This document shows positions 7,773 to 16,085 of a stretch of DNA of 64,000 bases, in pieces (within the stretch, counting starts at the first letter, position 1; every line of letters starts with the position of its first letter). Source of the stretch: Myxococcales bacterium. GTDB lineage: Bacteria > Myxococcota_A > Polyangia > Haliangiales > Haliangiaceae. The notes beneath the pieces were generated by a model that saw nothing but the letters and a program-made list of their open reading frames with translations, ran no database searches and was not told the origin of the DNA. The translations under genes were made by a program, and so were the position numbers. The DNA lies in contig JADJUW010000002.1 of NCBI GenBank assembly GCA_016716835.1, positions 62,001-126,000 on the forward strand, in the 5' to 3' direction.

Positions 7773-8929
7773 TAGCGCTTCCCCGCGGAGGTTTGCTCGC
7801 GTTCGATGCTTTCAAAGAGCGCGCGAAAGTTGCCGGCGCCAAAGCCGCGGTCGCCCTTGCGTTGGATGATTTCGTAGAAAAAAGGCCCGGCTTTGGCGTC
7901 TTGGTAGAGCCCTGAGGCCTCGCGTAGAAAGATCTGCAGCATGTAGGTGCTCTTGGCGTCGCCGTCGACGAGAATGCCAAGATCGCGCAAGATCGCGATA
8001 TCTTCGTCGATTTGCTTGATGCCCGATTGCTCAATGCGCGCCGGCAACATGTCGTAGTAACTGCCCGGCGTCGGCATGAAGTTGATCTTGCGTTCGCGCA
8101 GCCCGCGCACGCTGCTGACAATGTCGGCCACGGTGAGCGCGACGTGCTGCACGCCATCGCCGCGCAGCTCCTCGTTAAAGATGTTGATCTGCGAATTCTT
8201 GAAAAACGGCCGCGTCGGCTCGTTGTTGGCGAATTTGACGTTGCTGTGCGGATCGTACATGACGATGGACTTCAGCCCTGAGCCCGTCGCGCGGTTTGGG
8301 TCGACATCGCTGGTGTGAAAATCGACCTTCCATAGCTGCTCAAAGCCCATGACCTGCTCGAGCCAAAGCAGCATCGGCTTCATCGTTTGAAAATTGCTGG
8401 TGACGTGATCGATGTCGGCAAAGCCAAAGCGATTGGTCGCCGTGGGGCTCGCGCCTGGGGCGACGGCGACGGCGCCGGGATAGAGCGCGGCAAAGCCATT
8501 GCGCTGGCGAAAGCGAAACGTGGTATCGCCAAACGGCGTGGTGATCGAAAACTGCCGCAGCGTGCCGCCGGCGTCGGTGTACGTCGCGATATCGTCGATC
8601 GGCGTGCCGCCACGCGCCTCAAGCAGGGCAAATGTCTTGTCGATGTCGGCAACCTCAAAGATGAGCGTGCCGACGCCGGCGGGGTGCTTTTTCATAAAGC
8701 GCCAGGCGCGGCCGCCTTCGCCGAGCGGCGTGCTGCAGACCACGGTGATGTTGCCGGCGCTAAAGGCCACTGAACGCTGTTTGCCCGCGGCCTCAAGTTC
8801 TGGCGAAGAGCGCCAGGTTTCGGCAAAATCGAGCGAGCCGCTATAAAACGCACGGCTGCGATCGAGGTCTTGAACGTAATAGTGAATGCCCTCGATGCGC
8901 GTAATGCCTAGCGACTCCAGCTTGCTCAT
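7772..8929 (-). CDS. hppD: 4-hydroxyphenylpyruvate dioxygenase
   Basis: A 385-residue enzyme that converts 4-hydroxyphenylpyruvate to homogentisate with O2 and Fe(II). It has two vicinal-oxygen-chelate domains. The iron triad is visible as His175 (DIDHVTSN), His262 (VQHVAL) and Glu353 (FYEIIQR), and the C-terminal helix motif GAGNFRALFESIE is typical. It is first in the coupled hppD-hmgA pair on the minus strand. All key residues are present. The start ATG at 8929 fits the family N-terminus; the symbol hpd is also used. Confidence 0.94.
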   Translation of the reverse strand: MSKLESLGITRIEGIHYYVQDLDRSRAFYSGSLDFAETWRSSPELEAAGKQRSVAFSAGNITVVCSTPLGEGGRAWRFMKKHPAGVGTLIFEVADIDKTFALLEARGGTPIDDIATYTDAGGTLRQFSITTPFGDTTFRFRQRNGFAALYPGAVAVAPGASPTATNRFGFADIDHVTSNFQTMKPMLLWLEQVMGFEQLWKVDFHTSDVDPNRATGSGLKSIVMYDPHSNVKFANNEPTRPFFKNSQINIFNEELRGDGVQHVALTVADIVSSVRGLRERKINFMPTPGSYYDMLPARIEQSGIKQIDEDIAILRDLGILVDGDAKSTYMLQIFLREASGLYQDAKAGPFFYEIIQRKGDRGFGAGNFRALFESIEREQTSAGKR

Positions 8930-8990
8930 GATGCCGCTGGTTATAGGGAAAAAGCGCGTTAGATGCCAGCGCCGGCCGCCACGAGCCGTC

Positions 8991-9764
8991 CTACGGCGTC
9001 CACACGGTGACAGAATATGGGCTGCTGCTCGTGTTGCCCGAGGGCGTCACGCGCCACACCGAAATGAGATAGGTGCCGGCGGAGAGGCCGGTGAGATGCA
9101 CGGTTTGCGGCGAAGGTTGCGAGGCCGTGGCGTCGATAAAGGTCGTGCTCGTGCCGTTGTCGCGATAGATGTTGGCCTTGAACTGTTCGCCGCCCAGCGA
9201 CCAGGCGAGGCGCACGCTAAACGCTGAGCCGGTGACGATCACCTTGTAGAAGTCGAGCTCGCCGCCAATGGGCTCGCTGCAGAGAACGCCGCTGTGGCTG
9301 GTCTCGCTTGCGGAGAGCGCGATGGCCGTTGCCCCCGCGATGCCGTCGTCGGCGTTTTCTTCGTTGTCATCGCTGGTGCAGGCGCTATAGCCGGCGATGC
9401 ACGTCAACGTTTGCAGCGAACAAACCGGGGCGGTTGGGAGATCACAATCGCTGTAGGTCGTGCAGGCCTGGCCGACCCCGGCATCGCTGGGTGCGTCGCC
9501 CGCGCCATCGCTGGCGCCGTCGCTTACCGCGTCACCACCACCGTCATTGTTGCTGCCGTCTTGGCCGGCGTCGTCGCTGCCGTCCGGCGTGCTATCCGCA
9601 AGTCCATCGCTACCCGCGTCGCCAAACTGTGGCGCATCGCCGGGCACGCTAGGAAAACTCGCCGTCGCGCAACTTCCGATGAGCGCGATGAAACACACGG
9701 CAACGAAGTGGGCGGGCTTCACGTGGCTAGTTGTGCACAAAAATCGGGCGAAATGCATCGCCAT
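8991..9764 (-). CDS. Asp/Gly-rich cell-surface lipoprotein
   Basis: A 257-residue lipoprotein beginning MAMHFARF; the lipobox is LIGSC. After it come ~65 residues of Asp/Gly/Ser-rich linker, a small Cys-rich segment (CTTYSDCDLPTAPVCS...CIAGYSACTS) typical of myxobacterial surface proteins, and a beta-sandwich domain (HLTGLSAGTYLISVW) like the bacterial pre-peptidase C-terminal domain. It is probably displayed on the outer membrane. The frame stays open far upstream, but those residues overlap the patatin gene in another frame and are not real. It follows the patatin gene by 11 bp, so it is likely co-transcribed. Confidence 0.7.
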   Translation of the reverse strand: MAMHFARFLCTTSHVKPAHFVAVCFIALIGSCATASFPSVPGDAPQFGDAGSDGLADSTPDGSDDAGQDGSNNDGGGDAVSDGASDGAGDAPSDAGVGQACTTYSDCDLPTAPVCSLQTLTCIAGYSACTSDDNEENADDGIAGATAIALSASETSHSGVLCSEPIGGELDFYKVIVTGSAFSVRLAWSLGGEQFKANIYRDNGTSTTFIDATASQPSPQTVHLTGLSAGTYLISVWRVTPSGNTSSSPYSVTVWTP

Positions 9765-9775
9765 GGCCTTAACAA

Positions 9776-10585
9776 TTAGGTCGCCGAAAGCCGGACAAGG
9801 TCGTCCGCGACCGGCTGCGACAGCGCGCGGCAGGTCGCGTCGTAGGCGCGCTGGAAGGCCTCTGGTCCGCGCTCCAGGCGAAAAGGATTGAGCCGCGGCA
9901 GGTCGTCGATCACGAGGCTCACCATGTTGGCGCGGTGAGGCACTTGCAGGGCCGCGCTTGCCGCGCTTCGCCACGGCGAGCGACTGGAGAGATGATGAAA
10001 CAGCGTGCGCGCGCCTGACGGCACCGAGGCGAGACCGGGGCGGTCGGCGATGCCGCCGTCGAGCACCCAGCGGTCTTGCCAGCGCACCGGCTGAAACAGG
10101 CCGGGGAAGGCGCATGAGCCGGCAATCGCGGCGGTCAAATCGCCGCGGTCGGCGATGATCGTGGTCCGCTTGCCGAGATCAAACAGCGAGAATGCGCTCG
10201 GCACGCGGCACGTCGCGAACTCTTGCGTGGCAAGAGCGTCGCGCAATTTGGCGGCAAACCGCGCGCCGCGCAAGACGCCCAAGCCTGGCGCCGGATCCCA
10301 AAAGTCTTCGCGACGAAGGGCAACCAGGAGGCGACGCAGGTCGTCGCTCGCAAGCCCCGACGCCCACAAACCGCCAACTAGGGCGCCCGCGCTCGAGCCG
10401 GCGATGCGCGATGGCACCAACCCGGAGTGCTCCAGCGCGGTGAGCATGCCAGCGTGCGCAAAAAAGCCAAAAAAACCCGATGACATGGCGAGGCCAAAGG
10501 GTGCCCGCGCAAGCCAGGCGGCGAGGGACTCGCGGGGGGCGTCGCCGGCTGCGCTTGAAGGCGGGGTTTGTGGCGCGCGGGTCAT
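9776..10585 (-). CDS. Patatin-like phospholipase
   Basis: A 269-residue lipid acyl hydrolase. The nucleophile elbow is GSSAG (in IAGSSAGALVGG) and the catalytic Asp lies in WVLDGGIADRP, giving the Ser-Asp dyad of the patatin family. An oxyanion-type glycine stretch (SSGFFGFFAHAGML) lies near the N-terminus. There is no signal peptide. It probably forms an operon with the surface lipoprotein downstream and is divergent from the FKBP lipoprotein, with only 36 bp between the two starts. Physiological substrate unknown. Confidence 0.85.
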   Translation of the reverse strand: MTRAPQTPPSSAAGDAPRESLAAWLARAPFGLAMSSGFFGFFAHAGMLTALEHSGLVPSRIAGSSAGALVGGLWASGLASDDLRRLLVALRREDFWDPAPGLGVLRGARFAAKLRDALATQEFATCRVPSAFSLFDLGKRTTIIADRGDLTAAIAGSCAFPGLFQPVRWQDRWVLDGGIADRPGLASVPSGARTLFHHLSSRSPWRSAASAALQVPHRANMVSLVIDDLPRLNPFRLERGPEAFQRAYDATCRALSQPVADDLVRLSAT

Positions 10586-10621
10586 GGTGTGACGTGAGAT
10601 CGGCGTGCTAAGACAACGGCG

Positions 10622-11398
10622 ATGACAACCACGAAGCTAGCAGCAATTATATTCGTTGTGGGCCTTGCCGCCTGCGAGAAGAAAAAATCCGGTGAGGCCC
10701 AGGAAGCCGCCACCACCGCCAATGCCAACACCGCCAACGCAAATGCGCCGGCGCTAAATGCCGGCGGTCCCACCGCCGCCGCGATCAAGGCTGACGCGAC
10801 CTGCGAAGAGGCCGCGGTCGCCATGGTGCCCCCGCAGGCCAAGGCTGATGGCAGTGGCGCGAAGATCGAGGCCATCGTGCTGGCGGCGTGCTCGGAAATG
10901 CCGTGGACCGCGGCCGAGCGTGGCTGCCTTGCCAGCGTCGGCGGCGAGGTCGAGCGCTGCGAAGCGAGCATTGGCCAAGAGCGGCTGCAGGCGATCTTTG
11001 AAAACGTGCGCGCCAAGATGAAGGGGCCCGATCAGCCGGCACCGAGCGACGTCGCGGCGCCACCAAAGGGCGCCAAGAAGAGCAAGGCCGGCGTGTTTTA
11101 CAAAGTGCAAAAGGTGGGCAGTGGCAAGGTGCATCCAACCGCGACCTCGACCGTGACCGTGCACTACACCGGCTGGACCACCGATGGCAAAATGTTTGAT
11201 AGCTCGGTGTCGCGCGGCGAACCCGCGCAATTTCGGCTCAGCGGCGTAATTGCCGGCTGGACCGATGGCCTTCAGGTCATGGTCGAAGGCGAGACCACGC
11301 GCTTTTGGATTCCCGAAGAGTTGGCGTACAAAGGTCAACCCGGCGCCCCCGCGGGCATGCTCGTGTTTGATGTCGAGCTGATCAAGATCGAAAAGTAG
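10622..11398 (+). CDS. FKBP-type peptidyl-prolyl isomerase lipoprotein
   Basis: A 258-residue exported protein (lipobox VGLAAC). It has two parts: an N-terminal domain (about residues 58-130) with the four-cysteine pattern also seen at 3565 and 5806 (AACSEMPWTAAERGC), and a C-terminal FKBP domain (about residues 155-257) with VTVHYTGWTTDGKMFDSS, GVIAGWTDGLQ and AYKGQPGAPAGM. The FKBP part catalyses proline cis-trans isomerisation and is expected to help fold periplasmic proteins. The N-terminal domain replaces the usual dimerisation helix of FkpA/Mip. The fusion links the uncharacterised four-cysteine family to envelope protein folding. Confidence 0.88.
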   Translation: MTTTKLAAIIFVVGLAACEKKKSGEAQEAATTANANTANANAPALNAGGPTAAAIKADATCEEAAVAMVPPQAKADGSGAKIEAIVLAACSEMPWTAAERGCLASVGGEVERCEASIGQERLQAIFENVRAKMKGPDQPAPSDVAAPPKGAKKSKAGVFYKVQKVGSGKVHPTATSTVTVHYTGWTTDGKMFDSSVSRGEPAQFRLSGVIAGWTDGLQVMVEGETTRFWIPEELAYKGQPGAPAGMLVFDVELIKIEK

Positions 11399-11442
11399 TT
11401 TGGTTGCCGGTCGAGTAGGTCAACTGCTCAATGTTGCGGTGG

Positions 11443-12351
11443 CTACTTGGGATTGCGGCATGAGGGCACGACATCGAACGCGTAATCATCGGCATAGTCG
11501 GTGAAGGCGATGAGCACGGCGTTGGAGGTGGTTGCGTAGTTGGCCCACGTCGGCTCGTCGGCCAACTGCGCGTGCAGGTCGTTGTCGCTCTCGCCATAGT
11601 AGGTCTTCGAGCCGACGCGCCACGCGTGAATCCAGTATTGGTCCGACATTAGCGAATCCGTTTCGTTGGCGAGCAGGTCAGCGACGTGCCATGGATTGCC
11701 CACCCAGCAAGGCTTGGCCAGATCTGCATCGGCGGCGAGCGTTCCTAAGTCGCTGATGGTGCCGTACATAAACGTTTCTACCTCCTCGGCTAGCTCAAGC
11801 TCATCGAAAAGTTGGGCCCAGTCAGCGATAAACGACTCGTACGGCTGATCATCATTGATCCACACGTGCGGCCCTATGGGTGTGAGGTCATCGTGCTCAC
11901 TGGTGGTAGCGGTGATGGAGGCCAGCGCCTCGCCCTCCGCGGTCACCGCGGGGATGCGTATAGAGGTCGGGTAGTGGCCATTGAGGGTGGCATGCCAGCG
12001 CAGCGCGGAGAAGACCTTGATGCCGACGTAGGGGACCTTATCGAGGGCAACCGTTGAGGTGTACGGGCCGTTTTCCTGCCGCGTATCGTAAATGTTTCTG
12101 GCAACTCGGGTGGTCAGGCCGGCGGCTACCAACTTGGCCACTGAGTAAGTGCTAGCGATCTTGAGCACCGCCACGGCGTCGGGCGCATCGGCCTCAATAT
12201 CAAAGCCAAGCGCCTTGTCGTCATCTGAGACGTCCTCGGCGCCCAGCGATGACGCGGCCTCATAGGCCGCATCGGGAGCGGCAACGCACGCGATCGTGGA
12301 TAGGGTGAAAAGGGATGCGATTGCGATTTGGGACCTTCGATTTTGCTGCAT
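11443..12351 (-). CDS. HhH-motif lipoprotein, copy 1 of tandem triplet
   Basis: 302 residues starting MQQNRRSQ (ATG at 12351; an alternative ATG is at 12375), lipobox STIAC. It contains a helix-hairpin-helix-like region (KLVAAGLTTRVARNI ... LDKVPYVGIKVFSALRWHA) and a C-terminal domain with the shared motifs HVWINDD and CWVGNPWHVAD. The C-terminus VVPSCRNPK carries a second cysteine, likely disulfide-paired. It is the most downstream of three adjacent paralogs on the same strand. HhH motifs normally bind DNA or mediate protein contacts; an exported version is unusual. No enzymatic motif recognised. Confidence 0.7.
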   Translation of the reverse strand: MQQNRRSQIAIASLFTLSTIACVAAPDAAYEAASSLGAEDVSDDDKALGFDIEADAPDAVAVLKIASTYSVAKLVAAGLTTRVARNIYDTRQENGPYTSTVALDKVPYVGIKVFSALRWHATLNGHYPTSIRIPAVTAEGEALASITATTSEHDDLTPIGPHVWINDDQPYESFIADWAQLFDELELAEEVETFMYGTISDLGTLAADADLAKPCWVGNPWHVADLLANETDSLMSDQYWIHAWRVGSKTYYGESDNDLHAQLADEPTWANYATTSNAVLIAFTDYADDYAFDVVPSCRNPK

Positions 12352-12412
12352 GCCGCCGCTAAGTGCAGGTGACATGCCAAAAAAACGTCGGTAGGGCGAC
12401 AATTGCAAACGG

Positions 12413-13306
12413 CTAGCGTGGGTTGCGGCAGGCCGGCACGACGTCGTAGTCGGGGCCATCGTGGTAGGTGGTCTGAAGCAGCAGCACTTCGTTGGAATTG
12501 GTATCGTAGTTATTCCACGTGTCCTCTCCCTCCAGCGTATCGGGAGGCAGATCCTCATTGAGCACGGTCTTGTCGCCGACGCGCCAACCCCAGATCGTGT
12601 ATTGGTCGGAAAGCATGTCATCGATCTGATAGCTCAAGACATCCGCGACGTGCCATGGATTGCCAATCCAGCACGTAGTGGCCAGCTGAGCGGTCTCCGC
12701 GTTGGCATCGAACTCACCCACGGTTGCGTAGGCCAAGGGTTCAAAGTCTTCGGGCAGGCCAGCCTCGGCGAAGCGTTGTCGCAGGTCGGTGCGCAGCTCG
12801 CCATAGGCATAGTCATCGTTGATCCAAACATGGTCAGGCAAGGGCGCTTGCCCCGCCTCGACGAGCGCTTCGTTGAGCATGGCCGGTAGCGACTCGCCGT
12901 ACGCGGTCACCAGTGGGACACGCAGCGAGGTTGGATACAATTTCTTAATCGTCGCGTGCCAGCGCAGCGCGGAGAAGACCTTGATGCCGACGTAGGGGAC
13001 CTTGTCGAGGGCCACAAGCGTGGCGAAGTCGCCCTGCTCGGTGCGCGCCTTGACGATGCGCTTGGCGACGTTTTTGGTAAGGCCGGCGGCAACGAGCTTG
13101 GTTACGGAGAACGTGTTGGCGATCTTGAGCACCGCGAGCGCGTCTGGCGCGTCAGCTTCGACGCCAAAGCCAAGGGCCGCCTTGTCGTCGGCGGCATCTT
13201 CGGCGTGGTCACTTGCCTCCTCCGATTCAGGAGGCGCTTGCAAGCACGCAGGGGCGCTGAGCGCTAGCGAGAGCAGCAAGGGTAGGTGGTAAGGCTTTTG
13301 CTTCAT
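12413..13306 (-). CDS. HhH-motif lipoprotein, copy 2 of tandem triplet
   Basis: 297 residues, lipobox SAPAC, with a GGAG ribosome-binding site before the ATG at 13306. It has the same architecture as its neighbours: an acidic linker, the HhH-like region KLVAAGLTKNVAKRIVKA ... LDKVPYVGIKVFSALRWHA, then HVWINDD, CWIGNPWHVAD and the C-terminal VVPACRNPR. It is closer to copy 1 than to copy 3, and long DNA stretches around the HhH hairpin (near 12960-13010 and 12000-12050) are almost identical, so this duplication is the more recent. Function unknown. Confidence 0.72.
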   Translation of the reverse strand: MKQKPYHLPLLLSLALSAPACLQAPPESEEASDHAEDAADDKAALGFGVEADAPDALAVLKIANTFSVTKLVAAGLTKNVAKRIVKARTEQGDFATLVALDKVPYVGIKVFSALRWHATIKKLYPTSLRVPLVTAYGESLPAMLNEALVEAGQAPLPDHVWINDDYAYGELRTDLRQRFAEAGLPEDFEPLAYATVGEFDANAETAQLATTCWIGNPWHVADVLSYQIDDMLSDQYTIWGWRVGDKTVLNEDLPPDTLEGEDTWNNYDTNSNEVLLLQTTYHDGPDYDVVPACRNPR

Positions 13307-13342
13307 GGGGTTCTCCGGGGTTGTGGTGCGTGACGATGCGAA

Positions 13343-14254
13343 TTAGCGATTAAAGCGGCAATTGGCGAGCGCACCGATATCGGTATAGTCGCCGTCGACA
13401 CCCGCGGCGATGCGCACCGTGTGGGTGTAGATGTGGTGATTGGTCCACTCTCGTGACTCGAGAAAATTGTTGTCCGGTGGCACGTAGAGCACCTCGCCCA
13501 TGTTTTCATAGCGCCAGGCGAAGACTTCAAACGCGTCGGGAAAGAGCGAGCCTGCCTGACCTTCGACGTGGGCCGCAACCTCGGTCGGGTCGCCGATCCA
13601 GCACGGCTGCCGTATACGCGCGGACGCCGCCGCATGCTGAAGATGCGCGATGCCATTAAAGGTGGATTCCGTAAGGGCCGATATTTTATCGGCGCTCATG
13701 CCCGCGGCGGCGAATTTCTGCGTAAGCGCGGCCTGGAATTCTTCGTAGCTGGTATCGGCGTTGATCCAAACATGGTTGCGCACGGCGGGAAGGCCCGCGG
13801 CGACCACCTCATCGTTAAAGAGCGACAGCGCGAGGTATTCATCGGATACGACTGGTAACCGCAACGACGTCGGGTAGAGGCGCTCGACCGTGGCGTGCCA
13901 GCGGAGGGCAGAAAACACCTTAGCGCCGACGCGCGGGACCTTATCTAGCGCGGAAATCGAGGCGAATGCGCCGGCAGCACGGCGAGCCGCATCGATGTTT
14001 TTGGCAACTCGGTTGGTCACCCCTGCGGCGACAAGGTCGTCAACGCTATAGGTGTTGGCCAGGTGCAAGACGGCGAGCACATCTGGCGCATCGTCCTCGA
14101 GGCCATAGCTAAACGAGCTTTTGTCATTGTCCTCGGCGTCCTCCGCCCCTAGGCCTGATTCGTCAGGTGGCAGATTGTCCGCGGTTAGGCATCCGATCGA
14201 ATTGGCGGCTAACAACGCCGTTAGCGCCATAGGCAAGTTGCGGAGTAGGTTCAT
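13343..14254 (-). CDS. HhH-motif lipoprotein, copy 3 of tandem triplet
   Basis: 303 residues from MNLLRNLPM (ATG at 14254), lipobox NSIGC. It is the most divergent copy: the HhH-like region reads DLVAAGVTNRVAKNI ... LDKVPRVGAKVFSALRWHA, the second motif is HVWINAD, the third is CWIGDPTEVAA, and the C-terminus is LANCRFNR. It is first in transcription order and follows maiA by 87 bp, so the triplet may be read through from the fahA-maiA operon. The conserved Cys pair (CWIG and the C-terminal Cys) is kept in all three copies. Confidence 0.7.
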   Translation of the reverse strand: MNLLRNLPMALTALLAANSIGCLTADNLPPDESGLGAEDAEDNDKSSFSYGLEDDAPDVLAVLHLANTYSVDDLVAAGVTNRVAKNIDAARRAAGAFASISALDKVPRVGAKVFSALRWHATVERLYPTSLRLPVVSDEYLALSLFNDEVVAAGLPAVRNHVWINADTSYEEFQAALTQKFAAAGMSADKISALTESTFNGIAHLQHAAASARIRQPCWIGDPTEVAAHVEGQAGSLFPDAFEVFAWRYENMGEVLYVPPDNNFLESREWTNHHIYTHTVRIAAGVDGDYTDIGALANCRFNR

Positions 14255-14341
14255 GGTGCGCCACGAATGTGCAAACCTGGTGCCACGACTCGGCTGATGC
14301 ACTAATCTCGCGGCATGCCGCCGCGATCTTGCCTACCTTAA

Positions 14342-15019
14342 CTATGCTGAGGGCGCGTCGGGTTGGCGCTCTGGCGCGGCGTCGATGAAGGCAGGCAGCT
14401 TGGCGCATGCGGCATCGATCGTTCTTAACTGTGGAAACGGCGTGAGGTCGATGGCGAATCGCCTAGCCGCATGCATTTGCGGAATGAGGCAGCAGTCGGC
14501 CAGGGTTGGCGTGCTGCCGACGCAATACGGCCCGCCATCGGCCTGGTGCGCCTGGCGCCACGAAGCCACCGAGGCCTCAAACGCGGCGAGGCCTTTGGTC
14601 ATGAAGTCGCAAATCCATTCCACGTCGTCGCCGCCGAGCGCCTTGACCGCGGCCGTCGTCGAGAGGTTTTGAAACGGTTGGATACCGGCGTTGACGATTT
14701 CGGCGAGGGCTCGCGTCTGCGCGCGCGCGAAGGGGTCGCTTGGCAACAGGCGCGGCGTCTCAGGGAAACGCTCGTCGAGAAATTCGATGATGGGCAGCGA
14801 CTGGGTCAGCACGTGGCGCGCGCCGCCATCTTCTATGACCTCAAGCGCCGGCACCTGGGCCATTGGATTGAGTTGCTTGTACGCCGCTGACTTGTGTTGG
14901 CCGCCGTCGTTGAGCAAGTGCACCGAGACGTAGTCGTACGGCAATCGCTTAAGGCCCAGCGCGATACGGACGCGCTGGCTTGCCGAGCTACGCCAATAAT
15001 TGTGGAGAATTAGTTTCAT
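14342..15019 (-). CDS. maiA: Maleylacetoacetate isomerase (zeta-class GST)
   Basis: A 225-residue glutathione-dependent isomerase converting maleylacetoacetate to fumarylacetoacetate. The zeta-class signature SSASQRVRIAL (from residue 11) and the thioredoxin-fold motif AQVPALEV are present, followed by the all-alpha C-terminal domain. The start is the ATG at 15019 (MKLILHNYWR); a longer reading to 15091 would overlap fahA. Only one base separates it from the fahA stop codon, implying coupling. It completes the path from hppD and hmgA. Confidence 0.93.
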   Translation of the reverse strand: MKLILHNYWRSSASQRVRIALGLKRLPYDYVSVHLLNDGGQHKSAAYKQLNPMAQVPALEVIEDGGARHVLTQSLPIIEFLDERFPETPRLLPSDPFARAQTRALAEIVNAGIQPFQNLSTTAAVKALGGDDVEWICDFMTKGLAAFEASVASWRQAHQADGGPYCVGSTPTLADCCLIPQMHAARRFAIDLTPFPQLRTIDAACAKLPAFIDAAPERQPDAPSA

Positions 15020-15020
15020 G

Positions 15021-16028
15021 TTAGCGCACCGGGGTTCGTGAGGTTTGTTCGAGTGGTTTGACGGTCTGTTCAATGCTGCCCCATGGCGCATCGCCGGAGG
15101 CCAGCTCGGCGCGGATGGCGATGGTCTCGCCGGCCTGCATAAACGGCGTCGTGGGTTTGCCGTCGTTGATCGTTTCGATCATGCGTTGCTCCGCGAGGCA
15201 CGAGATGCCGTGCTTGAGATCGGCGTTGGAGATGGTACCGCTGCCGAGGATGGTGCCGGCTGTGTAGTTACGCGTCTTGGCCAGATGCGCGATGAGATCA
15301 AAGAACGAAAAATGCATTTCGGGTCCGGCATTGCAGTTGCCGACTTCTTTGCCGTTGTAGACGCAGCGCATGGCGATATGGGCGCGGCCATCTTTCCACG
15401 CGGCGCCGAGCTCGTCGGGCGTGATGGCAAACGGGGCAAACGCGGTGGCGGGCTTGCTCTGAAAAAAGCCAAAACCCTTGGCGAGCTCGTCGGGGATGAG
15501 GTTGCGCAGCGAGACGTCGTTGCAGATCATGAGCAGGCGAACGTACGGCGCCGCCTGCGCCGCGGTGGTGCCAAACGGCACGTCGCCGAGCACGGCGCAG
15601 ACTTCGGCTTCAAAATCGAGGCCCCATGCTGGATCGCCGAGACGAATGTCGTCGCGACAGCCGAGCATTTCGCTCGAGCCGCCTTGGTAGACCAGCGGAT
15701 CGGTTTCGAGCGTCGGCGGTGGCTCGGCCTTGCGCGCCTTGCGGACAAGGCGAACGTGGTTGAGATAGGCCGACCCGTCAATCCACTCGTAGGCGCGCGG
15801 CAGCGGCGCGGCAAGCCTGGCCGGATCGACGTCGATCGCAGTCGCGGCGCCGTGCGCGTCAAAGTTGGCGGCGACGTTGCGCAGCGCGGGCTCGGCTTTG
15901 TCCCAGGCATCGAGCGCGGCCTGCAAGGTCAGCCACGGTGCCGGCGCAGGGGTCATTTTTTTGCCGTCAGCGCGCACGACGTGCAGCCGACCATCGCGCG
16001 TACCATCGCGGAGCGTTGCGAGTTTCAT
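15021..16028 (-). CDS. fahA: Fumarylacetoacetate hydrolase family protein
   Basis: A 335-residue FAH-fold hydrolase. The metal-binding acidic residues lie in LDFEAEVCAVLGDVP and ICNDVSLRN, and GTILGSGTISN is the usual C-terminal motif. It is expected to cleave fumarylacetoacetate to fumarate and acetoacetate, the last step of tyrosine degradation; the position directly before maiA supports this over other FAH-family activities. It is the shorter bacterial type (335 versus ~420 residues in the mammalian enzyme). It follows the LanC-like gene by 57 bp on the same strand. Confidence 0.88.
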   Translation of the reverse strand: MKLATLRDGTRDGRLHVVRADGKKMTPAPAPWLTLQAALDAWDKAEPALRNVAANFDAHGAATAIDVDPARLAAPLPRAYEWIDGSAYLNHVRLVRKARKAEPPPTLETDPLVYQGGSSEMLGCRDDIRLGDPAWGLDFEAEVCAVLGDVPFGTTAAQAAPYVRLLMICNDVSLRNLIPDELAKGFGFFQSKPATAFAPFAITPDELGAAWKDGRAHIAMRCVYNGKEVGNCNAGPEMHFSFFDLIAHLAKTRNYTAGTILGSGTISNADLKHGISCLAEQRMIETINDGKPTTPFMQAGETIAIRAELASGDAPWGSIEQTVKPLEQTSRTPVR

Positions 16029-16085
16029 GGCGCCACCGTAGCGCCAAGGCGCCGCGCTTTAGAAGGGGCGCTTGTTACTATTAGG

